Positions 5,836-12,987 of a DNA stretch of 21,865 nt are shown in pieces. Numbering within the stretch: the stretch's first letter is position 1; each line of letters starts with the position of its first letter. The translations under genes were made by a program, and so were the position numbers. The notes beneath the pieces are model-generated. The model had not been told where the DNA came from. It saw only the letters and a program-made list of their open reading frames with translations, and did no database searches. The DNA comes from Bacteroidota bacterium (GTDB lineage: Bacteria; Bacteroidota; Bacteroidia; Chitinophagales; Chitinophagaceae): positions 1 to 21,865 of the forward strand of contig JAEWAC010000126.1 in NCBI GenBank assembly GCA_023391895.1, in the 5' to 3' direction.

Positions 5836-7950
5836 ATGCGAAAACTCCTCAGTACTATATTCTGGTTTTTTGCAGCCGCAGCTCCTGCTCTTGCGCATTC
5901 TATTGACAGCCTGAAAAAGCTTTTGCCGGCCCGGCAGGATACCGCCCTGATCAACGTGTGGAACCAATTAAGCTATGCTTATGTGCTGGGCGGCAATAAA
6001 GACTCGGCCGAATATTATGGCGCCCTGGCCTATGCGGCCTCCCAAAAACGCAACTACCGGTACGGACTGGCGCAATACTACACTTGCAAGGCAGGCATTG
6101 TCAAACACTTTAACGATGACTTCAGGCTGGAAGAAATGTATGCCCGGTCGGCGTTGCAATGGTACGAACTGACGCCTGACAAACGCGACATACAAACGCC
6201 TTACTACCAGCTGGGGTTTGCCCTTTTTGCCCAAAGCCGTTTTAAAGAAGCCATTGGGTATTTGCAGCAGTCGTATGATTGTTCCAAAAAGGTGCATGAT
6301 ACCTATGGTATGTTCCGGTCGTACAGCCTGGTAGCGGCCATTTACAGGGAGGGCGGCAATTACGACAGGGGCTTTTACTATAGCCAGCGATGCCTGCAAA
6401 TGGCACAGCAGGCCGGCCACGAAGACTGGGAAGCCACCGCTTTGTTTGGCCTGGGCGAACTCTACATGCTGATTGAAGACTACCCCATTGCCACCACTTA
6501 TTTCCGGAAAGCTTTTACCAACTATACTACCAAGATAGCCAGTCTGCAGGTAGACGTGGATTACGACATATGGGTAAGAATGGAGTTTGCAGAACTGTTC
6601 AGCCTGCAGCACCAGTTCGATTCGGCCCTGCATTACTACAACCAGTTTGATTCGGCGCATGCAGAAGAGATAAATCTGCGGGTGTACCTGGTCAGCAAGG
6701 GCGAATACTTTCTGCTGCAGCAAGCGTACTACAAGTCCCTGCACTACTTTTTACAGGCATTGCCTATACATCAAAAGCTCAACGACCGCAACCAGGTGAT
6801 GCGCACCCTGCTGGATATTGCCAGGGCTTATTATGGCCTGCACTTCAACATCGCTGCCCTAAAATATGCACAGGAAGGATTACAAACGGCCTTACAAACC
6901 AACGCCAAACAATTCATCCGCGATGGCTACAAAATGCTTTATCTGGTGCACGACCGCTGGGGCGATACTGACAGCGCTTACCTGTACTTCCGGCAATACA
7001 TCAACATGAAAGAAGTGATAGCCAACGACCAGATCAAGGCAGGATTTTCGGCATACAATTACCAGCAGCAAATCAACCTTTTGAACAAAGCCAAAGAAAT
7101 ACAGCAGGCCAGGCTGGAAAAAGAAATGTTCCTGAAAAGAATCCTGAGCATGGGCTTCTTTATTTTCCTGCTGCTTAGTTTTATCATCTTCAGAAACATT
7201 ACACTGAGACAGAAAAATGAAGCCCACCGGCACCAGCTGGCAGAAAATGAATTGCAGATTCAAAAGCTGGAAAGCCAAAAGCAGCTGTCTCACCTGAAGA
7301 TGCAGGCCCTGCGGGCCCAGATGAGTCCACACTTTATTTTCAACTGTCTTAATGCGATCAACCATTTTATTTTAAAAAACCAGGTAGATGAAGCCTCTGA
7401 TTATTTGACCAAGTTTTCCAGGCTGATCCGTTTGGCGCTGAACAACTCCAATAAAAACCTGATCACCTTAAAAGAAGAAATAGACTGCCTACATTTGTAC
7501 ATACAACTGGAGCGACTGCGCTTTAACAACGCCTTTGCTTATCACATTACCTGCCCTGAAGCTATTGATGGCGAAGAAATACTGATTCCGCCCCTGCTGT
7601 TGCAGCCGTTTGTGGAAAACGCCATCTGGCACGGTTTGATGCATAAAGAAGGAGAAGGCGCTTTGTGCATTGAGCTACAGCAGGATAATGACCAGCTAAT
7701 TTGCCGGATAAAAGATAATGGCATTGGCCGCAAAACCGCCGCTGAACTGGAACAAGGAAAGACGGAAAGAAAATCGCTGGGCCTGCACATTACTGAAGAG
7801 CGGATGAAGTTTTTGGTAGATGGGCAACATCATAAAGCCCACTTTCAGGTGGTAGACCTGGAAGATGCAGACGGCCATGCCATTGGTACAGAAGTGATCC
7901 TTACCATACCTGTTAAGAGTATAACCGAAACAAAGGCAGTATATACGTAA
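5836..7950 (+). CDS. TPR-containing LytS/YehU-type sensor histidine kinase
   Basis: A 704-aa membrane kinase that should autophosphorylate and pass phosphate to the LytTR regulator at 8126-8878. Signal peptide 1-20; residues about 35-400 are tetratricopeptide-like helical repeats, inferred periplasmic; one transmembrane helix at 436-453; coiled coil at about 455-490; His_kinase domain (PF06580) with 'QMSPHFIFNCLNAI' (phospho-acceptor His499); then a HATPase domain with N box 'VENAIWHG' (Asn595), 'DNGIGR' (627-632) and 'SLGLHI'. All key residues are present, so it should be active. The periplasmic TPR sensor combined with this kinase class is common in Bacteroidota; the signal is unknown. Its stop codon overlaps the ATG of the small frame at 7950 as TAATG. 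Confidence 0.92.
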   Translation: MRKLLSTIFWFFAAAAPALAHSIDSLKKLLPARQDTALINVWNQLSYAYVLGGNKDSAEYYGALAYAASQKRNYRYGLAQYYTCKAGIVKHFNDDFRLEEMYARSALQWYELTPDKRDIQTPYYQLGFALFAQSRFKEAIGYLQQSYDCSKKVHDTYGMFRSYSLVAAIYREGGNYDRGFYYSQRCLQMAQQAGHEDWEATALFGLGELYMLIEDYPIATTYFRKAFTNYTTKIASLQVDVDYDIWVRMEFAELFSLQHQFDSALHYYNQFDSAHAEEINLRVYLVSKGEYFLLQQAYYKSLHYFLQALPIHQKLNDRNQVMRTLLDIARAYYGLHFNIAALKYAQEGLQTALQTNAKQFIRDGYKMLYLVHDRWGDTDSAYLYFRQYINMKEVIANDQIKAGFSAYNYQQQINLLNKAKEIQQARLEKEMFLKRILSMGFFIFLLLSFIIFRNITLRQKNEAHRHQLAENELQIQKLESQKQLSHLKMQALRAQMSPHFIFNCLNAINHFILKNQVDEASDYLTKFSRLIRLALNNSNKNLITLKEEIDCLHLYIQLERLRFNNAFAYHITCPEAIDGEEILIPPLLLQPFVENAIWHGLMHKEGEGALCIELQQDNDQLICRIKDNGIGRKTAAELEQGKTERKSLGLHITEERMKFLVDGQHHKAHFQVVDLEDADGHAIGTEVILTIPVKSITETKAVYT

Positions 7951-8114
7951 TGCGAATACCAATTACCGTTCATCGCCTTCAAATGCCAGGTAGTAATAAA
8001 AAGGAACATTACCTTTTGAATATGATCGAACTTGTAGATGAATATGGAGAAGGCAAGGGAACTATAGTAATCATTGAAATCCCTATAAAAGTTTCTGAAA
8101 ATGCAACCATTTAA
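7950..8114 (+). pseudogene. Remnant of a second LytS-type kinase C-terminal tail
   Basis: A 54-codon frame whose ATG overlaps the kinase stop codon (TAATG). Its protein aligns without gaps over 43 residues to the end of the upstream kinase (starting 'HITEER', near residues 651-694). Thirteen positions are identical, including I-T--R at the start, then L, D, G, and finally GT-VI--IP-K. The visible peptide 'DEYGEGKGTIVIIEIPIK' has the usual look of the last strand of a LytS-family HATPase domain. It lacks the H, N and G boxes and cannot be a kinase. Most likely it is what remains of another kinase after deletion or of a replaced 3' end. The TAATG overlap could permit coupled translation, so a functional small protein is not excluded. 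Confidence 0.6.
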
Positions 8115-8125
8115 AAGAAATTTTT

Positions 8126-8878
8126 ATGATTCGTGCGATTATCGTTGATGATGAACCTTATTGCTGTGAGGTACTGACCACCTTGTTAAATAAGCATTGT
8201 CCTGAGGTAGAAATAGCAGCCTGCTGCCACTCTGCCATTGAAGCCATAAAGGTGATACAACAGCAACAGCCTGCATTGGTTTTTCTGGATGTGGAAATGC
8301 CCCGGATGAACGGCTTTGAAATGCTGGAACAACTAACCTCAATCAACTTCGACCTCATCTTTACCACCAGCTACGATCAATATGCTTTAAAAGCCATACG
8401 CTTCAGTGCCATCGATTACCTGCTTAAACCTATTGACCGCGAAGAACTGCAAAAAGCCGTACAGAAAGTAGGTGCACGAGCCCAGGAGCCACTGATGCAG
8501 CAATTGGACATCTTACTGCAAAAGTTCAACCATCCTACTGCGCCTGTACACAAGGTGGCCATGCCCACCATGGAAGGGCTGATCATGATAAAGGTGAACG
8601 ATATCATCACCTGCCAGTCGGACAGCAACTATACCATTGTATTGCTGAAGGACAGGCAAAAGCTGGTGGTGTCGCGCACCCTGAAAGATATCGAAGAGCT
8701 GCTGGAAGAATACTCGTTTGTTAGAGTGCACCATTCCTACATGGTCAACATCAACGAAATCAACAAGTATGTAAAAGGAGAAGGCGGCTACCTGGTGATG
8801 AGTGACGGCTCAACGGTGGATGTATCCCGCAGCAAAAAAGAAATGTTGTTAAAAAGGCTATTGCACAACAAAGAGTAA
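8126..8878 (+). CDS. LytTR-family response regulator
   Basis: A 250-aa DNA-binding response regulator. The receiver domain (1-120) has the acidic pair Asp8-Asp9 in 'VDDEP', the phospho-acceptor Asp55 in 'FLDVEMPRMNG', Thr80/Thr81 in 'FTTS' and Lys101 in 'LLKPI'. The LytTR domain (PF04397) occupies about 142-245, with 'DIITCQSDSNYTIV', 'SRTLKDIEELL' and 'FVRVHHSYMVNINEI'. LytTR proteins bind direct repeats upstream of targets. It is the cognate partner of the kinase at 5836-7950, from which it is separated only by the kinase-tail remnant. Targets cannot be read here; the exported protein at 9024 is the nearest candidate. Confidence 0.93.
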   Translation: MIRAIIVDDEPYCCEVLTTLLNKHCPEVEIAACCHSAIEAIKVIQQQQPALVFLDVEMPRMNGFEMLEQLTSINFDLIFTTSYDQYALKAIRFSAIDYLLKPIDREELQKAVQKVGARAQEPLMQQLDILLQKFNHPTAPVHKVAMPTMEGLIMIKVNDIITCQSDSNYTIVLLKDRQKLVVSRTLKDIEELLEEYSFVRVHHSYMVNINEINKYVKGEGGYLVMSDGSTVDVSRSKKEMLLKRLLHNKE

Positions 8879-8974
8879 AACCGGTACTGTTTCAAATACT
8901 CAGTTGTTGTTACCAGTTACACGCCTACACCACCCACCGGCTCATTGTAACTCATGCCCGCCTGCTGGTTGCCG

Positions 8975-8982
8975 TAGATTTG
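8975..8982 (+). promoter_or_regulatory. TAnnTTTG -7 element before exported protein gene
   Basis: TAGATTTG matches the Bacteroidota sigma -7 consensus exactly and lies 41 bp before the ATG at 9024. The nearest upstream TTG is too far for a normal -33 spacing, so confidence is moderate. Confidence 0.45.
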
Positions 8983-9023
8983 GAATTGCAAACAATATTC
9001 ATTCTTCTTTACAACCTTAAAAA

Positions 9024-9623
9024 ATGAAAAAGCCACTATTCTTCGGGTTCTGCGGAGGTCTTGCATTAACCTTTGCCGTCGCCACCTCTTCTTTTGCCCA
9101 ATATAGCGTATCAAAGGTGAGCAACGTTATCGACGCTAATTTTAATATGGAGTACACCCTGGAGGGCGTAAACCATATAAGTAACGGTAAAGAGATCACC
9201 GCTGATATGGTGAGTCCCAAGGCCATAAAATCTTTTAACAAGTCATTTAAAAATACCACCCCCTCCTGGTATGCGCTGAACAAAAGCTACCTTGCCACCT
9301 TTGATAAGAACGGAATGAAATCCAGGGCCGTACTGACCAAAGGAGGCTATATTTTATATACTATCAGCTATGGCAAAGAAAACAACTTACCAAAAGATGT
9401 GAGAAAGACCATCAAATCCAATTACATTGACCACAACATTGGTACCGTCAGCGAGGTAACATCAGCCAAGAGAACCGCATGGGTGGTGAACCTGCAAGAT
9501 GATAAAGAACTGGTTCTCGCCCGCGTATTAGATGATGGTTCGCTAGATGAAATGCAACATTTTTCAACAGTTCCGCCACAACCCAAAACGCATCGCAGGG
9601 GTAGGGTTATTATCCCGCAGTAA
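9024..9623 (+). CDS. Small exported protein, possibly PepSY-like
   Basis: A 199-aa protein with a signal peptide (residues 1-25, ending SSFAQ). The rest, 'FNKSFKNTTPSWYALNKSYLATFDKNGMKSRAVLTKGGYILYTISYGKENNLPKDVRKTI', resembles the small periplasmic proteins of Chitinophagaceae and relatives that are usually described as PepSY-like or beta-lactamase-inhibitor-like: a repeated 'F-K-F-NA-W----Y-A-F--NG----A' strand pattern followed by 'LP--VR--I'. This is by-eye resemblance, not a search result. Function unknown. It follows the LytTR regulator by 145 bp, with its own likely promoter and its own terminator, so it is a single-gene unit. Confidence 0.65.
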   Translation: MKKPLFFGFCGGLALTFAVATSSFAQYSVSKVSNVIDANFNMEYTLEGVNHISNGKEITADMVSPKAIKSFNKSFKNTTPSWYALNKSYLATFDKNGMKSRAVLTKGGYILYTISYGKENNLPKDVRKTIKSNYIDHNIGTVSEVTSAKRTAWVVNLQDDKELVLARVLDDGSLDEMQHFSTVPPQPKTHRRGRVIIPQ

Positions 9624-9651
9624 TTGAAAGAATGGATATTTAAAGGTGAAT

Positions 9652-9680
9652 AAAATGCCTCCAATGCGGAGGCATTTTTT
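9652..9680 (+). terminator. Rho-independent terminator
   Basis: AAAATGCCTCC (9652-9662) pairs with GGAGGCATTTT (9668-9678) around a 5-base loop, with a T run, about 30 bp after the stop codon of the exported protein gene. Confidence 0.9.
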
Positions 9681-9776
9681 ATGCACAACTTTCTTTAACC
9701 GGTTGATGTAAACACAGGTTTCTTAACTGCCACGCCACAACAACCGGGCAGTTCGCACCACTTCGGGCTTGCCATC

Positions 9777-9825
9777 AAAAACCTATAGTAACCCATGCGC
9801 TTGCTTTGGGTTACTATAGGTTTTT
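9777..9825. terminator. Perfect 19-bp hairpin, terminator of DUF3072 gene
   Basis: AAAAACCTATAGTAACCCA (9777-9795) is followed by an 11-base loop and its exact reverse complement (9807-9825). It lies 12 bp after the stop of the minus-strand gene at 9838 and can end transcripts from either side because both outer ends are A/T runs. The outer part of each arm (TCAAAAACCTATAG) resembles the dispersed motif, so it may have formed from two inverted motif copies. Confidence 0.75.
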
Positions 9826-9837
9826 TAACAACAGGTC

Positions 9838-10134
9838 TTAGCCCTTATCGTTCTCCAAACCCCGGCCGGTTTTATGCTGCAATTCATCTATGCGTTTGGA
9901 AGCCTCTGCCTTGGTCAGGTTTTCATCCAAAGTCTCCCCCGCCTCCTGGGACAGCGTTTTTAAATAAGAATACTGCGCCCCGGTCATGGGTTCTTCACCG
10001 GTGGTCCATTCATCCGGATCTTTTACGGTATTGCTGCGGCCTTCACCGGCTGATTGAGCTGCTTGCCGGTTACGATGTTGCGCCTCCTGATCAGGCTTTT
10101 TTACGGGTTGATTGTTCTTATTCTGCGCACTCAT
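9838..10134 (-). CDS. DUF3072 small hydrophilic protein
   Basis: A 98-aa protein. Residues 1-40 are polar and low-complexity (Gln, Asn, Lys, Arg); residues about 40-95, 'DPDEWTTGEEPMTGAQYSYLKTLSQEAGETLDENLTKAEASKRIDELQHKTGRG', match the DUF3072 family (PF11272), whose function is unknown. The frame opens 13 codons earlier, but that extension (MFFALHFAKNISI) is unrelated and AT-rich, so the ATG at 10134 is chosen. It lies downstream of, and in the same direction as, another small hydrophilic gene; a hairpin between them suggests separate transcripts. A TACATTTTG sequence on the minus strand (10160-10152) could be its promoter. Confidence 0.8.
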   Translation of the reverse strand: MSAQNKNNQPVKKPDQEAQHRNRQAAQSAGEGRSNTVKDPDEWTTGEEPMTGAQYSYLKTLSQEAGETLDENLTKAEASKRIDELQHKTGRGLENDKG

Positions 10135-10177
10135 AATACTAATATTTTTAGCAAAATGTAGAGCAAAAAACAAACCA

Positions 10178-10197
10178 ACTTTTTCAAATTCCCATAT
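10178..10197 (+). repeat. Dispersed motif copy
   Basis: Reads ACTTTTTCAAATTCCCATAT, in the 110-bp gap between the two small hydrophilic genes, directly beside the hairpin at 10198-10228. Confidence 0.65.
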
Positions 10198-10228
10198 AAA
10201 AAGCAGCTGTATTTATCAGCCGCTTTTT
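10198..10228. terminator. Terminator hairpin after small hydrophilic gene
   Basis: AAAAAGCAGCTG (10198-10209) pairs with CAGCCGCTTTTT (10217-10228) with one mismatch. On the minus strand the descending arm ends in TTTTT, 18 bp after the stop of the gene at 10246. Confidence 0.75.
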
Positions 10229-10245
10229 CAGTTTAAAGATTATTA

Positions 10246-10479
10246 CTATTGTTTTGGAGTCCCGCTTCCATCCTGCTCGTTCCGCTGCTTTTCGCGGCCC
10301 CTGCGCTGCTCTTCCGACTCCTGGTTCATTTCGCTCATACCGCTGGTTACATTATGGCTGCTCGGCTGGCCGGAAACCGGCGTGGTGTTGTTTTGCTGTC
10401 CTTCCTGGTGAGGTCCGTCCTGGTAATTCATTCCCGCATTGGTGCGATCTCTATCGGCATTTTTATTTTCTCTGTTCAT
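10246..10479 (-). CDS. Small hydrophilic, probably disordered protein
   Basis: A 77-aa protein made almost only of polar residues (Asn, Gln, Glu, Gly, Ser, Arg), with no hydrophobic core, signal or membrane segment; it should be intrinsically disordered. No family is recognised. Support for it as a real gene: ATG start, opposite-frame alternatives are no better, it has a clean terminator, and it is tandem with the DUF3072 gene whose N-terminal part has similar composition. Such Gln/Asn/Gly-rich small proteins are often stress-related in bacteria, but that is a guess here. The plus-strand frames at 10249-10611 are the main alternative and look like shadows (Cys/Trp/Leu-rich). Confidence 0.6.
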   Translation of the reverse strand: MNRENKNADRDRTNAGMNYQDGPHQEGQQNNTTPVSGQPSSHNVTSGMSEMNQESEEQRRGREKQRNEQDGSGTPKQ

Positions 10480-10697
10480 AAACTTTCATTTTTAAAGTGG
10501 AACGGGTACAAAAAGCGCACCAATGGCCTGTTACCACTCAGCCTGTGCGTAGTTGGGTACATCACTGTACCATTCTGGGCAATATCCTCATTTGACACTT
10601 TCAGCCATTGATGCGCCTGTTAGCCGCTCCTGGCGCTTAAACGCCACTTATGACCATCTCTTAACAATCCAATGTATTAGCTGCTTGCCGGTAATCG

Positions 10698-10705
10698 TAT
10701 CTTTG
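10698..10705 (+). promoter_or_regulatory. TAnnTTTG -7 element of mnmA
   Basis: TATCTTTG followed by CAC lies 11 bp before the mnmA ATG. It matches the Bacteroidota -7 consensus exactly, and would give a leader of only a few bases. No matching -33 TTG at normal spacing is seen. Confidence 0.6.
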
Positions 10706-10716
10706 CACACTTAATT

Positions 10717-11814
10717 ATGAGCAAGAAAGGAAAAGTTTTGGTGGCCATGAGTGGCGGTATCGACAGTACCGTTGCTGCCTTAATGTTGCACCACGAGGGT
10801 TACGAGGTGGTAGGCATCACCATGAAAACCTGGGACTATGCCGCCAGCGGCGGCGGTAAAAAAGAAACCGGTTGCTGCAACCTGGACAGTTTTAACGATG
10901 CCCGCATGGCAGCGGTCCAGCATGGCTTTCCGCATTTTATTCTGGACATCAGGGATGAGTTTGGCTCTTTTGTGGTAGAGAACTTTGTGGAAGAGTACCT
11001 GGCCGGCCGCACGCCCAACCCCTGTGTGCTTTGTAATACCCATATCAAGTGGCGGGCTTTGCTCAAACGAGCCGATGCCCTGGGGTGCGATTTTATTGCA
11101 ACCGGCCACTATGCGCAGGTACACCAGCATACCAACGGCCGCTATTTTATCCGCAAGGGCCTGGATGAAACCAAAGACCAGAGCTATGTACTATGGGGTT
11201 TGGAACAAGACCTGTTAAGCCGCACTTTGCTGCCGCTGGGCACCTATCGTAAAACCGAGATCCGCCAGATGGCGCACGATTTTGGCTACCCCGAGCTGGC
11301 GAAAAAAAGCGAGAGCTACGAAATTTGCTTTGTGCCCGACAACGACTACCGCGGCTTTTTAAAGCGCAAGGTAGAAGGGCTGGAAGAACAAGTAGCCGGC
11401 GGCTATTTTGTGGATAAAACCGGCAAGATACTGGGCCAGCACAAAGGCTATCCTTTTTATACCATCGGCCAGCGCAAGGGTTTGGATATAGCGCTGGGCA
11501 AACCGGCTTTTGTTACCCAAATTCACCCGGAAACCAATACCGTAGTGCTGGGCGACGAAGCCGACCTGGAAAAAGAAGAAATGCGGGTGGGTAAGGTCAA
11601 CTGGATTAAATATGATGGATTGCCTTCCGAAATGGAAGCCCTTACCAAGATCCGTTATAAAGATAAAGGCAGTTTTTCTGCTATCAGGGCAGAAGGCAGC
11701 GAAGTGATGGTTCAGTTTTACGAAAAAGCCAAAGGCATTGCACCGGGCCAAAGCGCCGTTTTTTACGAAGGCGACGATGTGATTGGCGGTGGCATTATTC
11801 AAAGACCCTTTTAA
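10717..11814 (+). CDS. mnmA: tRNA-specific 2-thiouridylase MnmA
   Basis: A 365-aa cytoplasmic enzyme that makes 2-thiouridine at wobble U34 of tRNA for Lys, Glu and Gln, using ATP and persulfide sulfur. The PP-loop 'SGGIDST' (12-18) binds ATP; 'NPCVLCN' (101-107) holds the first catalytic Cys (Cys103), and Cys204 in 'ESYEICFVPDND' is the second. 'ATGHYAQ' (128-134) and 'KDQSYVLWGL' (153-162) are also typical. Length is normal. The first Met sits 11 bp after a likely -7 element, supporting this start. It is a single-gene unit: its terminator overlaps the stop codon. This is one of the clearest calls in the window. Confidence 0.97.
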   Translation: MSKKGKVLVAMSGGIDSTVAALMLHHEGYEVVGITMKTWDYAASGGGKKETGCCNLDSFNDARMAAVQHGFPHFILDIRDEFGSFVVENFVEEYLAGRTPNPCVLCNTHIKWRALLKRADALGCDFIATGHYAQVHQHTNGRYFIRKGLDETKDQSYVLWGLEQDLLSRTLLPLGTYRKTEIRQMAHDFGYPELAKKSESYEICFVPDNDYRGFLKRKVEGLEEQVAGGYFVDKTGKILGQHKGYPFYTIGQRKGLDIALGKPAFVTQIHPETNTVVLGDEADLEKEEMRVGKVNWIKYDGLPSEMEALTKIRYKDKGSFSAIRAEGSEVMVQFYEKAKGIAPGQSAVFYEGDDVIGGGIIQRPF

Positions 11815-11825
11815 AAAGGGTCTTT
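11801..11825 (+). terminator. Terminator overlapping the mnmA stop codon
   Basis: AAAGACCC (11801-11808) pairs with GGGTCTTT (11818-11825), extendable through TTT/AAA. The stem includes the last codons of mnmA and its TAA at 11812-11814; a T-rich tail follows. Confidence 0.8.
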
Positions 11826-11944
11826 TGCTTTTTAAAAGGGTGATTATATTATGATTCTTTCTTTTATTGAGTACTTTTATACCCTTAAGTTCCTGTAAGA
11901 CAGGGCTGTTGGCCATGAATACCCACATCAAAGAAAAACCGATT

Positions 11945-12967
11945 ATGAGAATTGCAATACTGGGCTTTTTAGCCTTTACCCTTTTTTCTTTATTGGCTTG
12001 TGAAAACAAAACCGAAGAATTGGATGGTGCTCCTTACCAGCCGGAAAGACTAAAAGAACTGGTGCCGCTGCAAGTAGGCAAATACATTATCTACCGCTTA
12101 GACTCTACTGTTTTTACCAATTTCGGCCGCAACGAAGAAATTCATACCTACCAGGAAAAGCACCTGGTTGATGCTGAAATACAGGACAATACCGGCCGCA
12201 CCAGCTACCGGATTTTTCGTTTTTTAAGAGATACCGACGGCACTCAGGCCTGGACGTCGGCCGGCACTTATGTTATTACCGTGCTGGATAATAAAGTGGA
12301 AGTGGTAGACAACAACCAACGGGTGGTGAAGCTGGTAACGCCTGTAAAAGAAGGCACTGCCTGGAAGGGTAACCAATATTTGCCTGAAGAGCCGTTCAGG
12401 GATTGGTACAGCTTTGCCAACGACAATGCCATGCACCTATGGGAATTTAAAATTGATAAAATCAACGAAGCCCTTGAGTTAAACGGCGGAAACTTTACCA
12501 ATGTAGTATCTGTAACACAGGCCGACACGCGCAATGTTCCGGACACGATTGAAGTGACCGCCGCTAATGAAGCCAACATTCCAGCCAAGGTAGTCACCGC
12601 CTGGATCAGGGGCAATGCTACCAACGATATTACCATTAAGGCACCGCAGCCTACCAACACAGGTACTAAAATGACGGTTTATAACAGGAGCAACTTTGCA
12701 GCCCAGCTAAACAGCATACCTGTTCCACAAAACATGGCCCGCATTTTTGAGTACAGTAATGGCCAATGGACCTATGGCTATGGCAAGGATACGCTGATGA
12801 CCGACCTGCCGTTTGCCTCCATTGATTACGCTGTAGATAAATATGCCCCTAACCTGGGTTTGATTTATCAGGAACTGATATTGTGGGAAAACCAGCCCAA
12901 CATTGGCGGTTCCAGCCCTTACAAGGTTGGTTTTGGTGTAAAAAGAACTATACTGGAACACAATTAG
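11945..12967 (+). CDS. Lipoprotein of unknown function
   Basis: A 340-aa predicted lipoprotein: signal residues 1-18 and lipobox LLAC with Cys19. The frame is open 26 codons further upstream, but only the ATG at 11945 gives a proper signal peptide. The mature part begins 'YQPERLKELVPLQVGKYIIYRLDSTVFTNFG', a pattern seen in Bacteroidota lipoproteins described only as hypothetical; no domain is recognised. It lies 20 bp before the subtilase gene in the same direction, so the two are probably cotranscribed, which would place it with a secreted proteolytic system. It has no T9SS tail. Function is not assigned. Confidence 0.8.
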   Translation: MRIAILGFLAFTLFSLLACENKTEELDGAPYQPERLKELVPLQVGKYIIYRLDSTVFTNFGRNEEIHTYQEKHLVDAEIQDNTGRTSYRIFRFLRDTDGTQAWTSAGTYVITVLDNKVEVVDNNQRVVKLVTPVKEGTAWKGNQYLPEEPFRDWYSFANDNAMHLWEFKIDKINEALELNGGNFTNVVSVTQADTRNVPDTIEVTAANEANIPAKVVTAWIRGNATNDITIKAPQPTNTGTKMTVYNRSNFAAQLNSIPVPQNMARIFEYSNGQWTYGYGKDTLMTDLPFASIDYAVDKYAPNLGLIYQELILWENQPNIGGSSPYKVGFGVKRTILEHN

Positions 12968-12987
12968 CAATTTGTTCAACTACTCAT

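Noticed and set aside
8899..8920. CAGTT direct repeats (8901 and 8914) as a LytTR binding site
   Set aside because: Spacing of 13 bp start to start does not match the usual paired LytTR sites (about 21-23 bp), and the match is only 5 bp.
8917..9114. Minus-strand frame ending 'YGNQQAGMSYNEPVGGVGV'
   Set aside because: It looks somewhat protein-like at its end, but overlaps the signal peptide and promoter of the exported protein gene and has a low-quality start.
10249..10611. Plus-strand frames opposite the small hydrophilic gene
   Set aside because: No recognisable domain or start context; the minus-strand frame has a matched terminator and plausible composition, though this region stays the least certain coding call.
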